Origin: Pseudomonadota bacterium
GTDB taxonomy: Bacteria; Pseudomonadota; Gammaproteobacteria; Burkholderiales; Thiobacillaceae
Direction: 5' to 3'
NCBI GenBank assembly: GCA_021847385.1
Contig: JAJZTV010000019.1
Coordinates: 1-16,707 of the forward strand
Length of the DNA stretch: 16,707 nt
This document shows positions 14,479 through 16,707 of this stretch, in pieces (the stretch's first letter is position 1; each line of letters starts with the position of its first letter). Made by a program: the position numbers and the translations under genes. The notes under the pieces were generated by a model, which had not been told where the DNA came from, searched no databases, and was given only the letters and a program-made list of their open reading frames with translations.

Positions 14479-14513
14479 GGCGCATAGGGAAACTATCCGG
14501 CGTGCGCCTTTTT
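14479..14513 (+). terminator. Likely intrinsic terminator before the DUF4160 gene
   Basis: GGCGCA (14479-14484) pairs with TGCGCC (14503-14508), and the 3' arm runs directly into TTTTT. An inner ATAG/CTAT pairing around GGAAA extends the stem with an asymmetric bulge. Position and orientation fit the end of the mutS unit or of a transcript from the structured gap. The DUF4160 start codon lies only 37 bases further on. Confidence 0.5.
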
Positions 14514-14549
14514 GCGACAACGCCAACTCATTAACCGCCAGGAGACACC

Positions 14550-14789
14550 GTGGCCCCTACAGTTGTCCGAGATGGCCCGTTCCGGCTCTTTTTCTTTTCG
14601 CGGGAAGAGCCGAGAATGCATATCCATGTGGCCCATGCGCATGGCGAGGCCAAGTTCTGGTTGCAGCCGAGCCTTGCGCTGGCAAACCATACCGGCCTTT
14701 CCGAGCGGGAGTTGGCCGACGCTGAACGCGTTGTAACCCGTCACCTTCAGGAGATCACCGATGCCTGGAACAAACACTTTGGCGGCTGA
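14550..14789 (+). CDS. DUF4160 family protein
   Basis: This 79-residue protein matches the DUF4160 pattern: an N-terminal PTVVRDGPFRLFFFSREE segment, the conserved HIHV (24-27), AKFWL (34-38) and a C-terminal helix ending DAWNKHFG. Family members are small cytosolic proteins. They are often encoded next to DUF2442 proteins, and the pair is commonly suspected to be a toxin-antitoxin type module, with no settled biochemical role. The GTG start is supported by AGGAG seven bases upstream and by the conserved family start. It overlaps the following DUF2442 gene by 29 bases. Confidence 0.85.
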   Translation: MAPTVVRDGPFRLFFFSREEPRMHIHVAHAHGEAKFWLQPSLALANHTGLSERELADAERVVTRHLQEITDAWNKHFGG

Positions 14790-15045
14790 AGTCACCCACG
14801 TCTCGAAAAGCGGCTTCTGGCTGCTTCTCGGAGACGAGGAGCTTCTTTTGCCGTTCGTCGACTTCCCCTGGTTCCAGCAGGCCACCATCGAGCAACTGAC
14901 CAATATTGAATGGCCAAGCCCGGACCATCTCTATTGGCCGCTGTTGGATGTCGATTTGTCCGTCGAATCCATCCGGCATCCGGAAAAGTTTCCGCTCGTT
15001 TCCGCCGCCCCGACTGACCCGGCACCCCAGCAGGTTTCCTACTGA
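14761..15045 (+). CDS. DUF2442 family protein
   Basis: This 94-residue protein fits DUF2442: a beta-rich start (VTHVSKSGFWLLLGDEELLLPFVDFPWF), then the conserved core ending WPLLDVDLSVESI (59-71). A 25-residue Pro/Ala-rich tail follows. In the family this fold is thought to act as the antitoxin-like partner of DUF4160. The ATG at 14761 lies within the DUF4160 gene, seven bases after an AGGAG, so the pair is translated from one message with its own strong initiation site. Which partner, if either, is toxic cannot be read from the sequence. Confidence 0.85.
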   Translation: MPGTNTLAAEVTHVSKSGFWLLLGDEELLLPFVDFPWFQQATIEQLTNIEWPSPDHLYWPLLDVDLSVESIRHPEKFPLVSAAPTDPAPQQVSY

Positions 15046-15077
15046 ATCGCCCCGGCCCCGAATAGGCCATTAACCGC

Positions 15078-16280
15078 ATGACCGCGGCGCCGCTCATCCT
15101 GTTCGGCGCCTTCGACCGGCACAACCTCGGCGACCTGCTGTTCCCCCACCTCTGGGCCGCGCACTGCGCTGAGCGCGAACTGATCTACGCCGGCCTCGCC
15201 CAGCGCGACCTCACCGCCTACGGCGGCCATCGGGTGCAGGCCATCGCCCAACTGGCAAAGGAGTTGGGCGATCAGGCGGTGGACATCCTGCACGTCGGCG
15301 GCGAACTGCTCGGCTGTTCGCTCTATGAAGCGGCGGTCATGACCCTGGCGCCGGACGAAGCACGGGCCGCCATCGCGCAATACGACCAAGACATAAACGT
15401 CCATACCGCCTGGGCACAGAATCAACTTCACATGCCGCAGAGCATCGGCTACCTGGTGCCGCGCAAGCTTTTCCCCAAGGCCCGCCATATCGCCTATCAC
15501 GCCGTCGGCGGCACGGGCCTGGACCGACTGCCCGCCGCGATGCGCGAGGAAGTCATCGCCCGCTTGCAGGAGGCCGACCACCTCAGCGTGCGCGACCGGC
15601 TGACGCAATCGCTGTTGCAACAGGCCGGCATCCCCGCCCCGCTCGTGCCGGACTCGGCCCATCGGGTGGCCGAACTATTCGGCCAGCACATCAAAGAGCA
15701 GGCCAAGCAGGACGAACCGGCAGAAATCCAAAAACAGTTCAAGCAAGGCTATCTCGCCGTGCAGTTCAGCGCCGACTTTGGCGACGACCCAAGCCTGCGC
15801 CAGCTAGCCGCGCAACTGGATGCCTGCGGCGAAAAGACCGGCCTCGGCATCGTCCTGTTCCGCGCCGGCGCCGCGCCCTGGCACGACGAGCTCGCCGCCT
15901 ACCGGCGCCTCAGCGGATTCATGCGCTGGCCGCAGCGCCGCATCTTCGAGTCGCTGAACCTCTGGGCCATCTGCGCCCTGCTCAGCCAGGCCCGCGCCTT
16001 CTGCGGCAGCAGCCTGCACGGCCGCATCGTCGCCCAGGCTGTTGGCGTCGCGGGGGTGAGCCTGGTGCAGGATGGGCAGCGCACCAGCAAGACCGCGGCC
16101 TATTGCTCCACCTGGCTGCCGGCAGGCGAGGTCAACGTCCGTTCGGTCGTGGAGGTAGCGGAAGGTATTGCGCAAGCCTTGGCCCTGCCGCCTGCAGCTT
16201 TACAGGCACAAGCCGACCAACTCGCCGACCAGGCCCAGGAAGGGATGACGGCAACGCTGGCCTCTTGCCAGACAAGGTAG
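15078..16280 (+). CDS. Polysaccharide pyruvyl transferase family protein
   Basis: This 400-residue protein belongs to the PF04230-like polysaccharide pyruvyl transferase group, whose members move pyruvate from phosphoenolpyruvate to sugars of exopolysaccharides or cell-wall polymers. Visible features are an N-terminal Rossmann-like start with GAFDRHNLGD (10-19), an ILHVGGELLG segment (70-79), SVRDRLT (170-176), VPDSAH (190-195) and the characteristic SSLHGRIVAQAVGVAG (311-326). No signal peptide is present. The ATG at 15078 has no obvious ribosome binding site and lies 32 bases after the DUF2442 gene. It is not accompanied by glycan synthesis genes, so the substrate is unknown. It is the last intact gene before the IS end. 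Confidence 0.82.
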   Translation: MTAAPLILFGAFDRHNLGDLLFPHLWAAHCAERELIYAGLAQRDLTAYGGHRVQAIAQLAKELGDQAVDILHVGGELLGCSLYEAAVMTLAPDEARAAIAQYDQDINVHTAWAQNQLHMPQSIGYLVPRKLFPKARHIAYHAVGGTGLDRLPAAMREEVIARLQEADHLSVRDRLTQSLLQQAGIPAPLVPDSAHRVAELFGQHIKEQAKQDEPAEIQKQFKQGYLAVQFSADFGDDPSLRQLAAQLDACGEKTGLGIVLFRAGAAPWHDELAAYRRLSGFMRWPQRRIFESLNLWAICALLSQARAFCGSSLHGRIVAQAVGVAGVSLVQDGQRTSKTAAYCSTWLPAGEVNVRSVVEVAEGIAQALALPPAALQAQADQLADQAQEGMTATLASCQTR

Positions 16281-16484
16281 AGCGGGGTTTAATCCGAGAA
16301 AGTTAAAGCCGTCAAAAACTAGCGAATAGACATACACATGCTTGGTGTAGGGCAAGCTGACTAAAGGGAGACTTCGCGGGTGCACAATTTTCCAGCACGG
16401 CGCCAGGGGATAGAGAAAACAAATGTATCCGCAATCGGCATCGCGGCTTTGCGCGCTATTGAGCACCCACTTTAATCATTTACC
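16281..16484. other. Noncoding gap, no feature assigned
   Basis: About 200 bases between the pyruvyl transferase gene and the right-end fragments. A weak distant inverted pair is present (GGGTGC near 16379 and GCACCC near 16463). I see no convincing promoter, terminator or gene here. Base composition becomes noticeably more AT-rich toward its right end. Confidence 0.5.
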
Positions 16485-16646
16485 ATGCTGACAAGCAAAG
16501 AACTACGAAACAATGTAATTACAAATATTATTACTGCACTTGTCACCGCCACCCTCACTTCCGCAGGTTTTTTGGGAAAAGTGAAGCCTCCTCGTTATTC
16601 CGTGCCAACCAGAAGTAGAGGGTTGGGGTATTTTTGCATGCGGTAG
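16485..16646 (+). pseudogene. Possible 5' end of a gene cut by an insertion sequence
   Basis: A 53-codon frame begins MLTSKELRNNVITNIITALV and continues TATLTSAGFLGKV. The charged start followed by a hydrophobic stretch (about residues 11-30) looks like the beginning of a membrane-anchored protein. The later part lies antisense to the transposase end and is unlikely to belong to the original protein. The AT-rich composition differs from all genes to the left. No ribosome binding site is clear. It may equally be a chance frame. Confidence 0.3.
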
Positions 16647-16707
16647 GCCACAGGTGGAATCCTTCCCAGCGATTCATGCGGCCGCTCATGGTTGTAGCGG
16701 TGCAACC
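16595..16707 (-). mobile_element. C-terminal end of an IS3-family-like transposase (partial)
   Basis: The last 36 residues of a DDE integrase-core transposase enter from the right edge: LHRYNHERPHESLGRIPPVA, then YRMQKYPNPLLLVGTE and a TAA stop. The YNHERPHESLG...PP.AYR motif is typical of the end of IS3-family OrfB proteins. A TGTCACCGCC at 16541 on the plus strand could mark the outer terminal repeat, since IS3 elements begin with TG, but the partner end is outside the window. Whether the element is intact cannot be told. Confidence 0.82.

Overview
The window is high-GC and looks like a chromosome segment of a betaproteobacterium. This rests on an IscR-type ISC operon with HscA/HscB, Fdx and IscX, the suhB/trmJ/cysE/iscR neighbourhood, and a MutS whose N-terminus closely resembles the gammaproteobacterial form. 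Genus cannot be fixed from sequence alone. No rRNA, tRNA or CRISPR array was seen.

Positions 1-7973 are on the minus strand. Read in the direction of transcription the order is trmJ, cysE, then iscR-iscS-iscU-iscA-hscB-hscA-(DUF3050-like gene)-fdx-iscX, with iscX running off the left edge. This is a complete iron-sulfur cluster assembly operon: sensor/repressor, cysteine desulfurase, scaffold, A-type carrier, co-chaperone/chaperone pair, ferredoxin and IscX. Its unusual member is a heme-oxygenase-like DUF3050 gene, translationally overlapped with hscA upstream and fdx downstream. iscR and cysE each have a recognisable sigma70 promoter. In both, the -35 hexamer lies inside a sequence resembling an IscR type 1 operator, so cysteine supply and cluster assembly may be controlled together. 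Three spacers inside the operon carry degenerate GG-led heptanucleotide repeats, and two of these form long inverted repeats.

Positions 7996-16280 are on the plus strand. suhB is divergent from trmJ with almost no gap. A 691-residue REC-HPt-REC-REC-GGDEF signalling protein follows, then mutS with two small translationally coupled genes (an AF1514-like protein and an unrecognised protein). About 200 bp rich in inverted repeats and ending in a likely terminator comes next. After it are a DUF4160-DUF2442 gene pair, which resembles a toxin-antitoxin module in layout, and a polysaccharide pyruvyl transferase family gene.

The right end (16281-16707) is more AT-rich. It holds the C-terminal end of an IS3-family-like transposase on the minus strand and, facing it, a short open frame that may be the start of a gene cut by the insertion. 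This end looks like accessory DNA. The rest reads as core genome.
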